From contig NZ_JAABOK010000005.1 in assembly GCF_009928525.1 (NCBI RefSeq), positions 496,692 to 560,691 of the forward strand: a stretch of DNA of 64,000 nucleotides. Reading direction: 5' to 3'. This document shows positions 18,552 to 28,783 of the stretch, piece by piece. Source of the stretch: Chitinophaga solisilvae. Lineage in GTDB: Bacteria; Bacteroidota; Bacteroidia; Chitinophagales; Chitinophagaceae. How positions within the stretch are numbered: the stretch's first letter is position 1; each line of letters starts with the position of its first letter. Made by a program: the position numbers and the translations under genes. Below the pieces are notes generated by a model. It saw only the letters and a program-made list of their open reading frames with translations. It ran no database searches and was not told the DNA's origin.

Positions 18552-20174
18552 TCATGGCTTATCCCACCAGAGGCGCGTTCCTCCGTTGTCTCCGCCGGTT
18601 CCGAGTAACTGAACGGCTTTCTCTACTTCAGCCTTGTTGGCAGTATATTCTGACGATGGGAATGGTATTCTTCTGATCTGAACATCGCTGTTAATTGTTC
18701 CGCCACTCATATTATTTACAACCGGGAACAGTTTGGGATAACCTGTTCTGCGGTATTCACTCCAGGCTTCCTGCCCCTCAGGATAAATTGCAATCCATTT
18801 CTGCGTGATGATACGTTCCAGTTTAACTGCTTCTGAAGCTGCATCATCCCATTTGATACTTAATTTACCCATCGCAGCAATGTTGTTATCCTTGTTCTGC
18901 GGATCTACATAATCAATCGGCTTGCTGGTATTATCTGCCAGGTAACTGGTTTGTGTGAGCGGATCCACATCCCACTGATTCAGCGAGGTACGTACGCCTT
19001 TTTCATACAGTTCGGCAGGAGTACCGCCGGCATTGGCAAAGCTATAAAGCGATGCTTCTGCCCGGAGGAACCATACTTCTGCTGCTGTCATCAGCTGAAT
19101 GGGCGTATTGTTGCGGAAAGTTTTGGTTTCATTCACCGCCGGGATGGAATAACCGGTGTATCCTGGTTTGGACGTTACAAGGCTGCCGATGCGGATACCT
19201 TTATAAGTGCCGGGATATTTGGTGGAATGATCGTAATATTTAGGCAGGCGCGGATCTTTATAACCTACCAGGTAAGATTCCATGGAGGCGTTCATGGCAT
19301 TGTCCGTCCAGGCAGTAAGAATAGTATACAGCGGATGTTTCAGACCGAAACCGGAAACGTTGGCATTGTCTTTCGGAATCTCCATTACACCACCCCTGGA
19401 AGGATCCAGTGCTTTTTCTGCTTCTGCTTTAGCCATGGCGCGGTTAACTTTACTTACACGCATAGCCAGGCGGAGCCGCAGGGAGTTGCCGAATTTAATC
19501 CATTGTTTGTAGTCGCCGGCATACAGCATATCAAATTTGCTGAACAGGTTCACACCCGGATGCTCTGCTACATATTTATTCAGGGAATTTACAGCGGAGT
19601 CCAGTTCCAGGAAGAAGCGTTTGTAAACATCTTCCTGTTTGTCGTAGGAAGAAGAGGTACCACCGCTGCCGAAGCTGCTGTAAGGAATAGGACCGTAGAT
19701 GTCTGTTACACGGTGCATGGCCTCCACTTTCAGGATCAGCGCAATAGCCCAGAACTCAGGCGCTGCCTGCGGTGCGCCCCTGCGCCTTACTTCTGCGATA
19801 GGCGCCATCACATTTACATATGCCAGGTTGAAGGCAGACTGGTTCCAGCCGTCTACCAGCGAATAGGTCATGTTGTTGATGTTACCGCGGAAGTTATTCG
19901 GCGGCATCATATAACCGGAGTATACATCTCCCATCAGGTTCTGCTGTAACTGGTAATCACCGGTAGTATTACCAAAGTTAAAGTAGATAGATGACTGTAT
20001 CTGGGGAAAGAAACCGCCGATATACATGAAATCGGGTACCAGCATATCATCCGTCAGACCTGTATTATCGGTATTGTATTCTTCAAAGTTTTTTGTACAG
20101 GAGCTGCTCAGCATAGCCATCATCAGGGTAATGACGGCAAGCGGCGTATATAGTTTGAATCTGATCTTTTTCAT
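18552..20174 (-). CDS. SusD/RagB-family lipoprotein (pair 2)
   Basis: 540 residues from the ATG at 20174 (MKKIRFKLYTP...). This is preferred over an upstream ATG at 20201, which would put nine polar residues before the signal peptide. Lipobox MLSSSC gives Cys26, followed by TKNFEEYNTDNTG. It has the family segment VTDIYGPIPYSSFG and ends in GGTRLWWDKP. It is clearly related to the SusD at 23708-25282 (both carry QLQQNL, DVxSGYMM and the GPI-Y segment), which points to duplication of the whole pair. Expected surface partner of the SusC at 20201-23317. Confidence 0.93.
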   Translation of the reverse strand: MKKIRFKLYTPLAVITLMMAMLSSSCTKNFEEYNTDNTGLTDDMLVPDFMYIGGFFPQIQSSIYFNFGNTTGDYQLQQNLMGDVYSGYMMPPNNFRGNINNMTYSLVDGWNQSAFNLAYVNVMAPIAEVRRRGAPQAAPEFWAIALILKVEAMHRVTDIYGPIPYSSFGSGGTSSSYDKQEDVYKRFFLELDSAVNSLNKYVAEHPGVNLFSKFDMLYAGDYKQWIKFGNSLRLRLAMRVSKVNRAMAKAEAEKALDPSRGGVMEIPKDNANVSGFGLKHPLYTILTAWTDNAMNASMESYLVGYKDPRLPKYYDHSTKYPGTYKGIRIGSLVTSKPGYTGYSIPAVNETKTFRNNTPIQLMTAAEVWFLRAEASLYSFANAGGTPAELYEKGVRTSLNQWDVDPLTQTSYLADNTSKPIDYVDPQNKDNNIAAMGKLSIKWDDAASEAVKLERIITQKWIAIYPEGQEAWSEYRRTGYPKLFPVVNNMSGGTINSDVQIRRIPFPSSEYTANKAEVEKAVQLLGTGGDNGGTRLWWDKP

Positions 20175-20200
20175 CTGCTTTGAATTAAAGGTGAACATCA

Positions 20201-23200
20201 TTAGAATCCAACATTCAGGTTAAGACCAAAGCTGCGGGTAGCAGGCAGGCCGAACATATCCACACCGGCAAGTCCGTTGTTTGTTGACATGGTCACTTCC
20301 GGATCATACGGCGCTTTTTTGGAGATATACCACAGGTTTCTGCCGATGAGCGATAAACGCAGGCTTCTTACAAAACCTTTTCCCAATACTTTGGAAGGAA
20401 CGGCATAACCCAGGGATAATTCACGCAGCCTTACTACGGTGGCATCGTAGAGATATTCGCCGGAAACGCCGTCACGGCCGCCGAGCGCGCCATACCACGT
20501 AGCGGCATCTATCTTGTTAACCGGTTGTTTGTTGGCTTCGTATACACCATCAATGGTTACGCCGCCGTTCTTACGGGCTTCGCCGCTTCTTTCAGATACG
20601 CCATATTTGTCCAGTACGGCTTCTGTCATAGACATTACCTTGCCGCCGAATTTACCGTCTACCAGGAAGCTCAGGGTAAAGTCCTTGTAGCTGAGCGTAT
20701 TGCTCCAGCCGCCCTGCCATTTAGGGTTAGGGTTGCCTACAAATACCTGGTCAGAAGTTACCAGTGGCTTGTTATCTGCATCGATGAGGATACGGCCGTT
20801 TTCATCACGTTTCAGCGCCTTGCCGTAGATATCGCCATAGGAACCGCCTTTGGCGAGTACAGAGGAGAAGGTGTTGGAGCCCGGAGGTGTCAGGATGAAC
20901 TGATCTACGTTGTCTGCCAGCTCCAGCACGGTATTTTTGTTATGGGAATAGTTCAGTGAAGTATTCCATCTGAAATCATTTGTTTTGATGACATCATATC
21001 CTACCAATACTTCAATACCGGTGTTCTGGATATTACCACCGTTGATGAAGGCCTGGCTTTTACCGGTACCCGGCGCAATGGCGATCTGGAAGAACTGGTT
21101 GATGGTATTGGTTTTATAGTAGGTGAAGTCGAAGTTCAGCCTGTTATTCAGGAAACGCCATTCCGTACCGATTTCAAACGATTTTGTTTTTTCAGGTTTC
21201 AGATCCCTGAAGGCACGCACGGAGTTGAAGGCGATGGTACCGCCTACTACGCCCAGGGTGTTAACAGGGTTGGTTACATAAACAGGTACTGCGTTACCCA
21301 CGATGGCGTAGGAGCCGCGGAGTTTTGCGTAGCTTACCGGTTCGCCCAGGTTCAGCAACTGGTGTAACATGAATGAGAGGCCGGCAGAGGGATAAAAGTA
21401 GGAGCCGTTGGGGGTAAAGGATAAAGTAGATGCCCAGTCGTTACGGCCGCTCAGATCAAGGAATACGAGGTCTTTATAAGACAGGTTCACACTGGCGAAT
21501 AAAGCCTGCAGCTGGCTGTGTGCTTCTCTGGCAGTCTGTATCTGGCTGCCCGGAGCCATGTTCTGCAGCGTAAAGGAGTTCGCCACATACAGGTCGCCCA
21601 GGAAGCTGTCGCCGGACATGCCTTTGGTTTTGTTATCCAGGATGCTGCTACCAGCCAGCGCATTCAGCTTGAAGCTGCCGAGCTGTTTGTTGAAGTTCAG
21701 GATAACGTCGCCGTAAGACTGTGTATTGGTCAGGTTGTTCATGAGGTAACGACCGTTCGGGCCAGCCAGCACTCCGTTGGTGCCTGCATAGAAACGGGCA
21801 TCGTAGGTGTCGTTGGTGCGGTCTATGTTACCACGTACCTGTAAGTATAACCAGTCAGCGAAATCATATTTGAGAGAGAGACTTAACAGCGTTCTGTTAC
21901 GAACGGTGGTACTTGGATTTTTGTTTACAATCCAGTATGGGTTTTGTTGAACATCTTCATTGAAAGGCCAGTTCTGTAAGTCTATCTTTCTGGTATTATC
22001 GAACTGGGTATATTGATTTTTGTAGGGAGATAAATCTTTTCCTCTTGGAAACAGGTACAAACCGGTGAGCGGGTTAAAGTACAAACCGCTGGAGGGGCCG
22101 TTTTCCAGGTTTTGTTTCACGATGTTGGCACTACCATCCACCGTGAGTTTATCGTTCAGGAATTTGGCGGTTTCCCGGATGGTGAAGTTATGTCTGTTCA
22201 GTTCGTTGCCGGGCATTATGCCGGTAGCATGTGTGTTAGCATAGGAGAAAAACGTTTGTGCTTTCTCGTTACCACCGGTGAAGTTGATGGAATTGATCCA
22301 GGTATTTCCGGTGCGGAAGAAATCGGATATATTATCAGGCGCATTGCTGATTTCTTTGCCCCAGCTGTTGGTGGAACCCGGTTCTGTTTCGCCGTAGGAG
22401 TTCTGCAGCTTTGGTTTGTAGGCAACTTTGTCCAGGGTAAAACCGCTGGAGAATTCTATTTTGGCAATACCGGATTTACCTTTTTTGGTAGTGATGAGGA
22501 TAACGCCGTTGGCAGCCTGGCTGCCATAGAGTGCGGAAGCGGAAGCGCCTTTCAGCACCTGGATGCTTTCCACATCGTCGGGGTTCAGGTTGGAGATACC
22601 ATCGCCGCCGTCGCGGCCGGGAGAGAAGGTAGTGTTACCATCGCCGCCCCAGGTACTGTTAGGCTGCTGGGTGGTGTAGTTGGTAACGGGAATACCATCA
22701 ATAACATACAATGGCTGGTTAGTGCTTTGTGCTGATTTATTACCGCGCAGTGTCACTTTTACGGAACCGCCTACGCCGGAACTGCTTCTGCTGATGGTTA
22801 CACCGGCGGCTTTACCGTTGATGGAGTTCATCAGGTTCGCATCCTTTGCGGTGGTGAGTTCTTCGCCGCCTATTCTTTGTGTGGCATAGGTAAGGGATTT
22901 GGCGGTCTTCTTTACACCGAGTGCGGTAACTACCAATTCATTTAATCCTTTTACATTGTCGTCCATTTTTACACTGACAGTTGTGCCGGCTCCCACGGTT
23001 ACTTCCTGTGGGGCAAAGCCGATGGAGCTGAATACCAATACATCACCGCTTTTAGCGTTCAGATGAAACTGGCCGCTGGCATTTGTCTGCGCACCTCTGT
23101 TGGTGCCTTTTACCTGTACGGATACGCCTGGCAATGGCGCACCTTTGCTATCCCGTACAGTTCCGCTTATTTCCTTCTCCTGTTGAATGCTACGAAATGA

Positions 23201-23317
23201 AGCTGTGGGCGGATAAGTATAGCCGGCAGCCTTCACATACGCATGGTCTGCTAATATGGAAGTGAGCGCCAGTCCCGTAACAGCACACACTTTCATAAGG
23301 CGTAGGTTTGTTTTCAT
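20201..23317 (-). CDS. SusC/RagA-family TonB-linked outer-membrane transporter (pair 2)
   Basis: 1038 residues. Signal peptide, then a carboxypeptidase-like domain (ISGTVRDSKGAPLPGVSV), the plug beginning NELVVTALGVKKTAKS with VLKGASASALYGSQAANGV, and a barrel ending in LNLNVGF. It lacks the N-terminal STN domain present in its closest relative in the window (25293-28778), so it probably transports without signalling directly to the FecR protein. The two share many blocks, such as the start of the carboxypeptidase-like domain and the GGRDGVSGEYLYDAT / GGRAGIGEMYMYDAT loops. It is followed after 26 bases by its SusD. Confidence 0.95.
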   Translation of the reverse strand: MKTNLRLMKVCAVTGLALTSILADHAYVKAAGYTYPPTASFRSIQQEKEISGTVRDSKGAPLPGVSVQVKGTNRGAQTNASGQFHLNAKSGDVLVFSSIGFAPQEVTVGAGTTVSVKMDDNVKGLNELVVTALGVKKTAKSLTYATQRIGGEELTTAKDANLMNSINGKAAGVTISRSSSGVGGSVKVTLRGNKSAQSTNQPLYVIDGIPVTNYTTQQPNSTWGGDGNTTFSPGRDGGDGISNLNPDDVESIQVLKGASASALYGSQAANGVILITTKKGKSGIAKIEFSSGFTLDKVAYKPKLQNSYGETEPGSTNSWGKEISNAPDNISDFFRTGNTWINSINFTGGNEKAQTFFSYANTHATGIMPGNELNRHNFTIRETAKFLNDKLTVDGSANIVKQNLENGPSSGLYFNPLTGLYLFPRGKDLSPYKNQYTQFDNTRKIDLQNWPFNEDVQQNPYWIVNKNPSTTVRNRTLLSLSLKYDFADWLYLQVRGNIDRTNDTYDARFYAGTNGVLAGPNGRYLMNNLTNTQSYGDVILNFNKQLGSFKLNALAGSSILDNKTKGMSGDSFLGDLYVANSFTLQNMAPGSQIQTAREAHSQLQALFASVNLSYKDLVFLDLSGRNDWASTLSFTPNGSYFYPSAGLSFMLHQLLNLGEPVSYAKLRGSYAIVGNAVPVYVTNPVNTLGVVGGTIAFNSVRAFRDLKPEKTKSFEIGTEWRFLNNRLNFDFTYYKTNTINQFFQIAIAPGTGKSQAFINGGNIQNTGIEVLVGYDVIKTNDFRWNTSLNYSHNKNTVLELADNVDQFILTPPGSNTFSSVLAKGGSYGDIYGKALKRDENGRILIDADNKPLVTSDQVFVGNPNPKWQGGWSNTLSYKDFTLSFLVDGKFGGKVMSMTEAVLDKYGVSERSGEARKNGGVTIDGVYEANKQPVNKIDAATWYGALGGRDGVSGEYLYDATVVRLRELSLGYAVPSKVLGKGFVRSLRLSLIGRNLWYISKKAPYDPEVTMSTNNGLAGVDMFGLPATRSFGLNLNVGF

Positions 23318-23707
23318 ACTTGCCTGTTTTTTTGTGAATAATGGTATTTAACTTGTTGAAAAAAATTTACCATCGAATTGCGTGCATGAATATTATACCA
23401 TTCCCTTCCGGCATCAGCCAAAAGAAGTCCCGCAGCATGGCGTGCGACCATACCTTGTCACGTGGTGATTAAAAAATGAATTTGAATTTGTGATGGGTAC
23501 CTGCCCGGATCCGATAGCGTGCTGAACGTTGATGTCTGTTGCGGTTGTTGGCTGAATCCCGGCAATACCTGCTGTAATAGTTTTTCTACATGAAATTGTA
23601 TTTAATCAATTCTGGTGATACGCACCGCTGCAATCGTCACCTGCAGCTATGCAACGGTAAAGATGTCGTGTGGTAAAAACAATGGTACCATCAGTAACAA
23701 AAAAAAA
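23318..23707. other. Intergenic region between SusCD pairs 3 and 2
   Basis: 390 bases without a recognisable gene. The SusD at 23708 is followed on its own strand by a T run directly after the stop, which might serve as a weak terminator, but no strong stem precedes it. The promoter for the SusC at 23317 must lie here or further upstream; no exact Bacteroidota promoter was found. A GGTACC palindrome near 23685 is the only other structure noted. Confidence 0.4.
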
Positions 23708-25282
23708 TTATTTCCTGTCCCACCATAGGCGGGTGCCTCCGTCATCATCGTCTTTAAGCGTACGTATGGCGCGTTCCAGCGCCCTGGGGTTGGTGGTCTG
23801 CTCTATCTGTGGCATAGGCAGGCGGCGGATAAAAGTACCCTGCGGGATTGTATTGCCACTGTTATTGATAACCACCGGGAATAACCTGGGGTAACCGGTA
23901 CGCCTGAATTCACTCCAGGCTTCCTGCCCTTCGGGAAACATTGCTATCCATTTCTGGGTGATGATACGTTCCAGCTTTTTCTCCAGGGAGGCGCCCTCTT
24001 CCCATTTAATGGTAATGGTACTCAGATGCGGACTGCCGGCTAATACATTGTTGACCTCGTTCTGCGGATCAATATAGGGCCTGGGCCGGCTGGTGCTGTT
24101 ATTCGTATATTCGGTAACGTTAGGTATCTGGTATTGGGCGAAAGAAGTGCTGATACCCTTTTCGTAATTCGTGGCAGCATTGCCGGCATTCGCCCAGCCA
24201 TATAGTGCTGCTTCTGCCTTCAGGAACCAGGATTCTGCTGCTGTCATGAATTGTATTTTGTTAGGAAACCTGACTAGTTGGGAGAATCCTGAATATTCTT
24301 CCTTGGCGGCAATGGCGATACCGTTACGGATGCCGTGATATGTAGCAGCGCCGTCTGTAGGCACAAAGTAGTAAGGTAAGCGCGGATCATTGTAGCCGGT
24401 AAGTATGGACTCCATCGGAGCGCTCATACGCAGGTCCGCCCAGGTGTAACACATGATGTTCAGCGGATGTGTGACGGGAGCGATGTTGACAGTGAAATTT
24501 TCCTGGTAGGCTTCCAGCAGCCCCAGCGGATGGGCCAGCGCCTTTTCACCTTCATATCTCGCCTTGTCCTCGTTTACGGTGGAAATACGTATGGCCAGCC
24601 GCAGCCGCAGCGTATTGGCAAATTTTACCCACTTGCGGTAATCCCCGTTATACACAAGATCGAAGTGCTGAAACCGCTGCTCGTCATTCCGGTTAATACA
24701 GGCGGTCAGGGTGTCAATGGCTTCGTTCAGGTCTTTGAAAAAAGCTGTGTATGCTTCTTCCTGCGAATCAAAGTCCACGCCCTGCTCATTGTTGATATGT
24801 CCGTAATGCGTATAGATGATAGGTCCGTAGATATCGCTGATACGATGCATGGCTTCTACTTTCAGTATCTGTGCCCACGCATAGAAATCGGAATAATGAC
24901 CTTTGGCTTTCTGCTGGGCAAAATCGCAGGTCTTCATCACATTGCCATAGGTAACCGTCCAGGGTTTGTTGTTCCAGTAATACAACAGGCCGTAATTGGT
25001 GTTGTTGATGTTACCTTCAAAAGGGGTAGGCGACATCATATATCCGGAGAATACATCTGCATTCAGATTCTGTTGCAGCTGCGCGGTCGGAGGGTCGTTG
25101 TAGATGAGCAGGTTCAGCTGGGCCTGCGACAAAGGCTCGCCCATCAGCTGGAAGTCTGCCTGCAGGTCATCTTCCCCGAAACCGTAGGGGTTTTTGTTTA
25201 TCTCGCCAAATTTCTTGACACAACTGCTTCCCAGCATCATTATGGCGATAGCCACCAGCGCTGTATATCTCCGGCTTTTCAT
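23708..25282 (-). CDS. SusD/RagB-family lipoprotein (pair 3)
   Basis: 524 residues. Signal peptide with lipobox LGSSC (Cys21) and the opening VKKFGEINKNPYG. The body carries ISDIYGPIIYTHYG and the QLQQNLNADVFSGYMM block shared with pair 2. The tail GGTRLWWDRK is typical. It lies 10 bases after the SusC with STN domain, so it is the terminal gene of the sigma-FecR-SusC-SusD cluster. It should bind the same ligand that triggers the signalling SusC; ligand unknown. Confidence 0.93.
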   Translation of the reverse strand: MKSRRYTALVAIAIMMLGSSCVKKFGEINKNPYGFGEDDLQADFQLMGEPLSQAQLNLLIYNDPPTAQLQQNLNADVFSGYMMSPTPFEGNINNTNYGLLYYWNNKPWTVTYGNVMKTCDFAQQKAKGHYSDFYAWAQILKVEAMHRISDIYGPIIYTHYGHINNEQGVDFDSQEEAYTAFFKDLNEAIDTLTACINRNDEQRFQHFDLVYNGDYRKWVKFANTLRLRLAIRISTVNEDKARYEGEKALAHPLGLLEAYQENFTVNIAPVTHPLNIMCYTWADLRMSAPMESILTGYNDPRLPYYFVPTDGAATYHGIRNGIAIAAKEEYSGFSQLVRFPNKIQFMTAAESWFLKAEAALYGWANAGNAATNYEKGISTSFAQYQIPNVTEYTNNSTSRPRPYIDPQNEVNNVLAGSPHLSTITIKWEEGASLEKKLERIITQKWIAMFPEGQEAWSEFRRTGYPRLFPVVINNSGNTIPQGTFIRRLPMPQIEQTTNPRALERAIRTLKDDDDGGTRLWWDRK

Positions 25283-25292
25283 TTGTGCGTTT

Positions 25293-28200
25293 TTAAAATC
25301 CGATTTTCAGGTTAATACCGGTACTCCGCGTAGGCGGCAGCCCGAACACATCTACCCCACCCAATCCGTTGGTAGTACCCATAGATACTTCCGGATCAAA
25401 CGGCGCATCCAGTTTAAAGAAAAACAGGTTACGGCCGATGATGCCGGCGCGTAGGCTTTTGACCCATTTCCATTTCAGCGGAATAAGATAGCTGAGACTC
25501 AGCTCCCGCAAACGTATATTGGTAGCGTCGTACATATACATCTCCCCGATACCGGCCCTGCCACCGATGGTGGTATAGTAGGCCTGCGCATCAATCTTGC
25601 CGGTGAACGGCGTACCGTCTTCCTGCACGGCATCTATCACTACGCCGCCATTATCGCGGGCATTGGCGGTAACAGCGCTGACGCCGTACCAGTCCAGCAC
25701 TGCCTGCGTAACACTCATCACTTTTCCACCGAAACGGCCATCTACCAGGAAGCTGAGGGAGAAGTTACGGTACTCCAGGGTGTTGTTCCATCCCAGCATG
25801 AAATCAGGGCTGGGGTTGCCGACTCTTTTGAAAGTGCCGCGTGTCCGCAGTTTACCTTCGCTGTCTACAATAATCTGTCCTTTCTGGTTGCGCACCAGTT
25901 CCTTGTTGGAGTAAATGTCGCCCCAGGAGCCGCCTTCCTTGATGTATGCCCCGAACATATTCACGCCGAATTCTGTCAGGGTGAACATATTGGTATTATC
26001 TGCACCGGGAATATTGATATTACTGAGTTTAATTACCTTATTCCGGTTGGTGGAAAAATTCAGGGTGCTGTTCCAGGTAACCGCTTTATTACGTATAGGT
26101 GTTACCGTTAGTGCTGCTTCCAGTCCCTGGTTCTGTATATTTCCCATGTTGAGATAATAGGTCATATACCGGGATCCCGGAGGGGCGGGCACTTCCATGT
26201 ACTGCTTGTAGTTATTGTTTTTATAGAAGGTAACATCCAGGTGTACGCGGTTGCCGAAGAGGCGTGTTTCCAGGCCGGCTTCGAAGGAGCGGTTATCTTC
26301 AGGTTCCAGGAATACGCCGGGATAAGGTGTTTTCTGATTCAGTACTACCCTGGTAACGCCGGCAATGGTCTGCAGGCCGAATATGGAAGGCCTGGAAGAA
26401 TAGGCGGCAATATCATTTCCTACTTTGGCGTAGGAGATGCGCGTACGCAGAAGATCTATATATTTCGGCATCTTAAACATATCATTCCAGATGGCGGAAA
26501 TGCCGGCAGAATAATAGAAGTAGCCTTTCTCCAGGGTGGGCGTAAAGGCAAAGGTACTGGACCAGTCGTTGCGACCGGTAAGATCCAGGAAGACAAAATT
26601 TTTGATGCCCAGCTGTGCGTTGGCGAAGACCGCCTGCAGTTGCCGCTGGTCCACATTGTGCTGTGCATCCAGCGAATTGTTGGAAATATTGGTAACGGCG
26701 AATTTGTTAGGGTAGTTAAGACCGGGATCTGCATTGGGATTGGCGCCACTGAAGGTTCTTTCATGCGCTTTGATATCCGTGATACTGGACCCGATGTTTC
26801 CGGCCAGGTGCAGCCAGCTGTTGATCTTGCTGCTGGCATTCACCATAATGTCTGCATACAGCTGGGTATTAAACTCCCGTTCCAGCGTATACCGGCCGTT
26901 GGAGCCAGACAGTACCACCTGTGTGCCTGCGTAGGCTTCCAGTTCGTACTGGTCCAGCGATTTGTCGAAACTGCCGCGGCCCTTGAGGGACAGCCAGCTG
27001 TTGAGCTGGTAGCTGAGCGCCAGGGATGCCATGCCACGATAACGGGAATCCAGCCGCAGATTGCGTTCCAGCGCCCACACCGGGTTCTGCTGGTCATCCT
27101 GCCCGATCCATTTTTTATCATTGCGGATGTTCCACCAGTTCTGCATGTACAGGCTACGCGTTTTATCAAAGTATTCGAAATTATCGCGGTAGTAGTTGAA
27201 GTCCTGTCCGCGCGGAAAGGTATAGAGGCCGGAGATTGGGCTGAAGTACAATCCGGACGATAACCGGTTGTTGGTTTGCTGTGCCAGGAAGGATACGTTG
27301 GCATCCATTACCAGTTTGTTGTTCAGCAGTTTCAGTGTTTCCCTGAAGTTGAGGGTATGCCGGTCAAATTTATTGGTAGGCAATATGCCTTTGTTGTTGG
27401 TGTTGGAATAGGAAAAATAACTCTGTGCTGTTTCGGTGCCGCCGCTGAAGGCGATGGTATTGGTCCAGGTGTGGCCGGTATTATAGAACGGGCGCACATG
27501 GTCGGGGGCTTGTATGGCTTTGCCCCAGCTGCCGAGGGAGCCGGGTTGGGGAATGCCTACCTTATCCGGTCCCGGAGGGTCTGTCTGTGCATACCGGTAT
27601 TGTAGTCCGGGTAGCAGGGACGGTGTTTCCAGGGTAAAATCGGAGGATACATCAATCTTGTTTCTGCCGGGGCGTCCTTTTTTGGTGGTGATGAGGATAA
27701 CGCCGTTGGCTGCCTGGCTGCCATACAGCGCTGCTGCGGATGCGCCTTTGAGGATGCTGATGCTCTCAATGTCATCCGGGTTGATATTAGAAATGCCGTC
27801 GCCGCCATCGCGGCCGCCGGCGCCGATGATGTTGTTGGACTGGCCCCATACATCCTGTGGCTGCGAGGGGGTGAAGTTGGCGTATGGTACGCCATCTACA
27901 ATATAGAGCGGCTGATTCTCGCGGGTAGATTTATTACCGCGGAGAATAACGCGGACAGAGCCGCCGATACCGGAAGCGCTGCGGGTAACGGAAACGCCTG
28001 CGGTTTTGCCGCTGAGACAATTAATGACATTGGCGTCTTTCACGAGGGAGAGATCGTCGCCGTCGAGCTGCTGGGTGGCATAGGGGAGTTCCCTTGATTT
28101 TTTCTGAATGCCCAGGGCGGTCACCACCAGTTCGCTGAGCGCTTTGATATTTTCCCGCAGAATGAGATTGATTTCGCTGTCGGTACCAACGGTTATTTCG

Positions 28201-28778
28201 CGGTTGAGGTAGCCGACGGAGCTGAAAATAAGTACATCGCCGGGGTAGGCTCTGATGTTGAAGCCTGCCTCAGCGTTGGTCTGCGTGCCTTTATTGGTGT
28301 TTTTGATTTGTACGGTTACTCCCTGAAGTGGCGTGCCTTTGCTGTCGCGTACAGTTCCGGTTATTTCTCTTTCAAGTGAAACGTGCTTTAGCAGGTCTAC
28401 AGTGGGTGTATTACTGGTATCACTTTCTGCGCCTACGATTATTTTGTTATTAATGCGGGTAAACTTTAGTCCGGTCTGATCTGATAATAACGCCAGTACG
28501 TCTTCTATCGGTGTTTTGGTGCAATGTAATGAAACCTTTTTCTTCAGGTTCAGATCAGTTTTGTCGTAATGAAAGTTTAGCCCTGTTTTAGCCGAAATTT
28601 CGGCGATTACATCTTCCAGGTTTTTATTTTTCACCTGGATACTGACAAGGATAGTACCGGGAGGGTGTTGGGTCAGCGTGATAGCGCTGGTTAAGGTGTT
28701 CAAGCTCCCGGCCAACAGCAGTGTCAGCATCAGCCCCATGGATAGAAACCATATCATGGGGCATGGCTTTACCCTCAT
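25293..28778 (-). CDS. SusC-like TonB-dependent transducer with N-terminal STN signalling domain (pair 3)
   Basis: 1161 residues, about 120 longer than the other SusCs here. After the signal peptide, residues about 45-115 form an STN (secretin/TonB short N-terminal) domain (LEDVIAEISAKTGLNFHYD). Then come the carboxypeptidase-like domain, the plug with VTALGIQKKSRELPYA and VLKGASAAALYGSQAANGV, and the barrel ending in GINLKIGF. STN domains contact the periplasmic part of FecR proteins when ligand is bound. The FecR gene ends only 5 bases upstream, so this is a trans-envelope ligand sensor as well as a transporter. Closest relative in the window: pair 2. Confidence 0.95.
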   Translation of the reverse strand: MRVKPCPMIWFLSMGLMLTLLLAGSLNTLTSAITLTQHPPGTILVSIQVKNKNLEDVIAEISAKTGLNFHYDKTDLNLKKKVSLHCTKTPIEDVLALLSDQTGLKFTRINNKIIVGAESDTSNTPTVDLLKHVSLEREITGTVRDSKGTPLQGVTVQIKNTNKGTQTNAEAGFNIRAYPGDVLIFSSVGYLNREITVGTDSEINLILRENIKALSELVVTALGIQKKSRELPYATQQLDGDDLSLVKDANVINCLSGKTAGVSVTRSASGIGGSVRVILRGNKSTRENQPLYIVDGVPYANFTPSQPQDVWGQSNNIIGAGGRDGGDGISNINPDDIESISILKGASAAALYGSQAANGVILITTKKGRPGRNKIDVSSDFTLETPSLLPGLQYRYAQTDPPGPDKVGIPQPGSLGSWGKAIQAPDHVRPFYNTGHTWTNTIAFSGGTETAQSYFSYSNTNNKGILPTNKFDRHTLNFRETLKLLNNKLVMDANVSFLAQQTNNRLSSGLYFSPISGLYTFPRGQDFNYYRDNFEYFDKTRSLYMQNWWNIRNDKKWIGQDDQQNPVWALERNLRLDSRYRGMASLALSYQLNSWLSLKGRGSFDKSLDQYELEAYAGTQVVLSGSNGRYTLEREFNTQLYADIMVNASSKINSWLHLAGNIGSSITDIKAHERTFSGANPNADPGLNYPNKFAVTNISNNSLDAQHNVDQRQLQAVFANAQLGIKNFVFLDLTGRNDWSSTFAFTPTLEKGYFYYSAGISAIWNDMFKMPKYIDLLRTRISYAKVGNDIAAYSSRPSIFGLQTIAGVTRVVLNQKTPYPGVFLEPEDNRSFEAGLETRLFGNRVHLDVTFYKNNNYKQYMEVPAPPGSRYMTYYLNMGNIQNQGLEAALTVTPIRNKAVTWNSTLNFSTNRNKVIKLSNINIPGADNTNMFTLTEFGVNMFGAYIKEGGSWGDIYSNKELVRNQKGQIIVDSEGKLRTRGTFKRVGNPSPDFMLGWNNTLEYRNFSLSFLVDGRFGGKVMSVTQAVLDWYGVSAVTANARDNGGVVIDAVQEDGTPFTGKIDAQAYYTTIGGRAGIGEMYMYDATNIRLRELSLSYLIPLKWKWVKSLRAGIIGRNLFFFKLDAPFDPEVSMGTTNGLGGVDVFGLPPTRSTGINLKIGF

Positions 28779-28783
28779 ATGAG

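Noticed and set aside
18951..19949. 332-codon open frame opposite the SusD of pair 2
   Set aside because: Antisense to a clear SusD gene; similar open frames lie opposite the other SusCD genes, as expected from shared codon usage.
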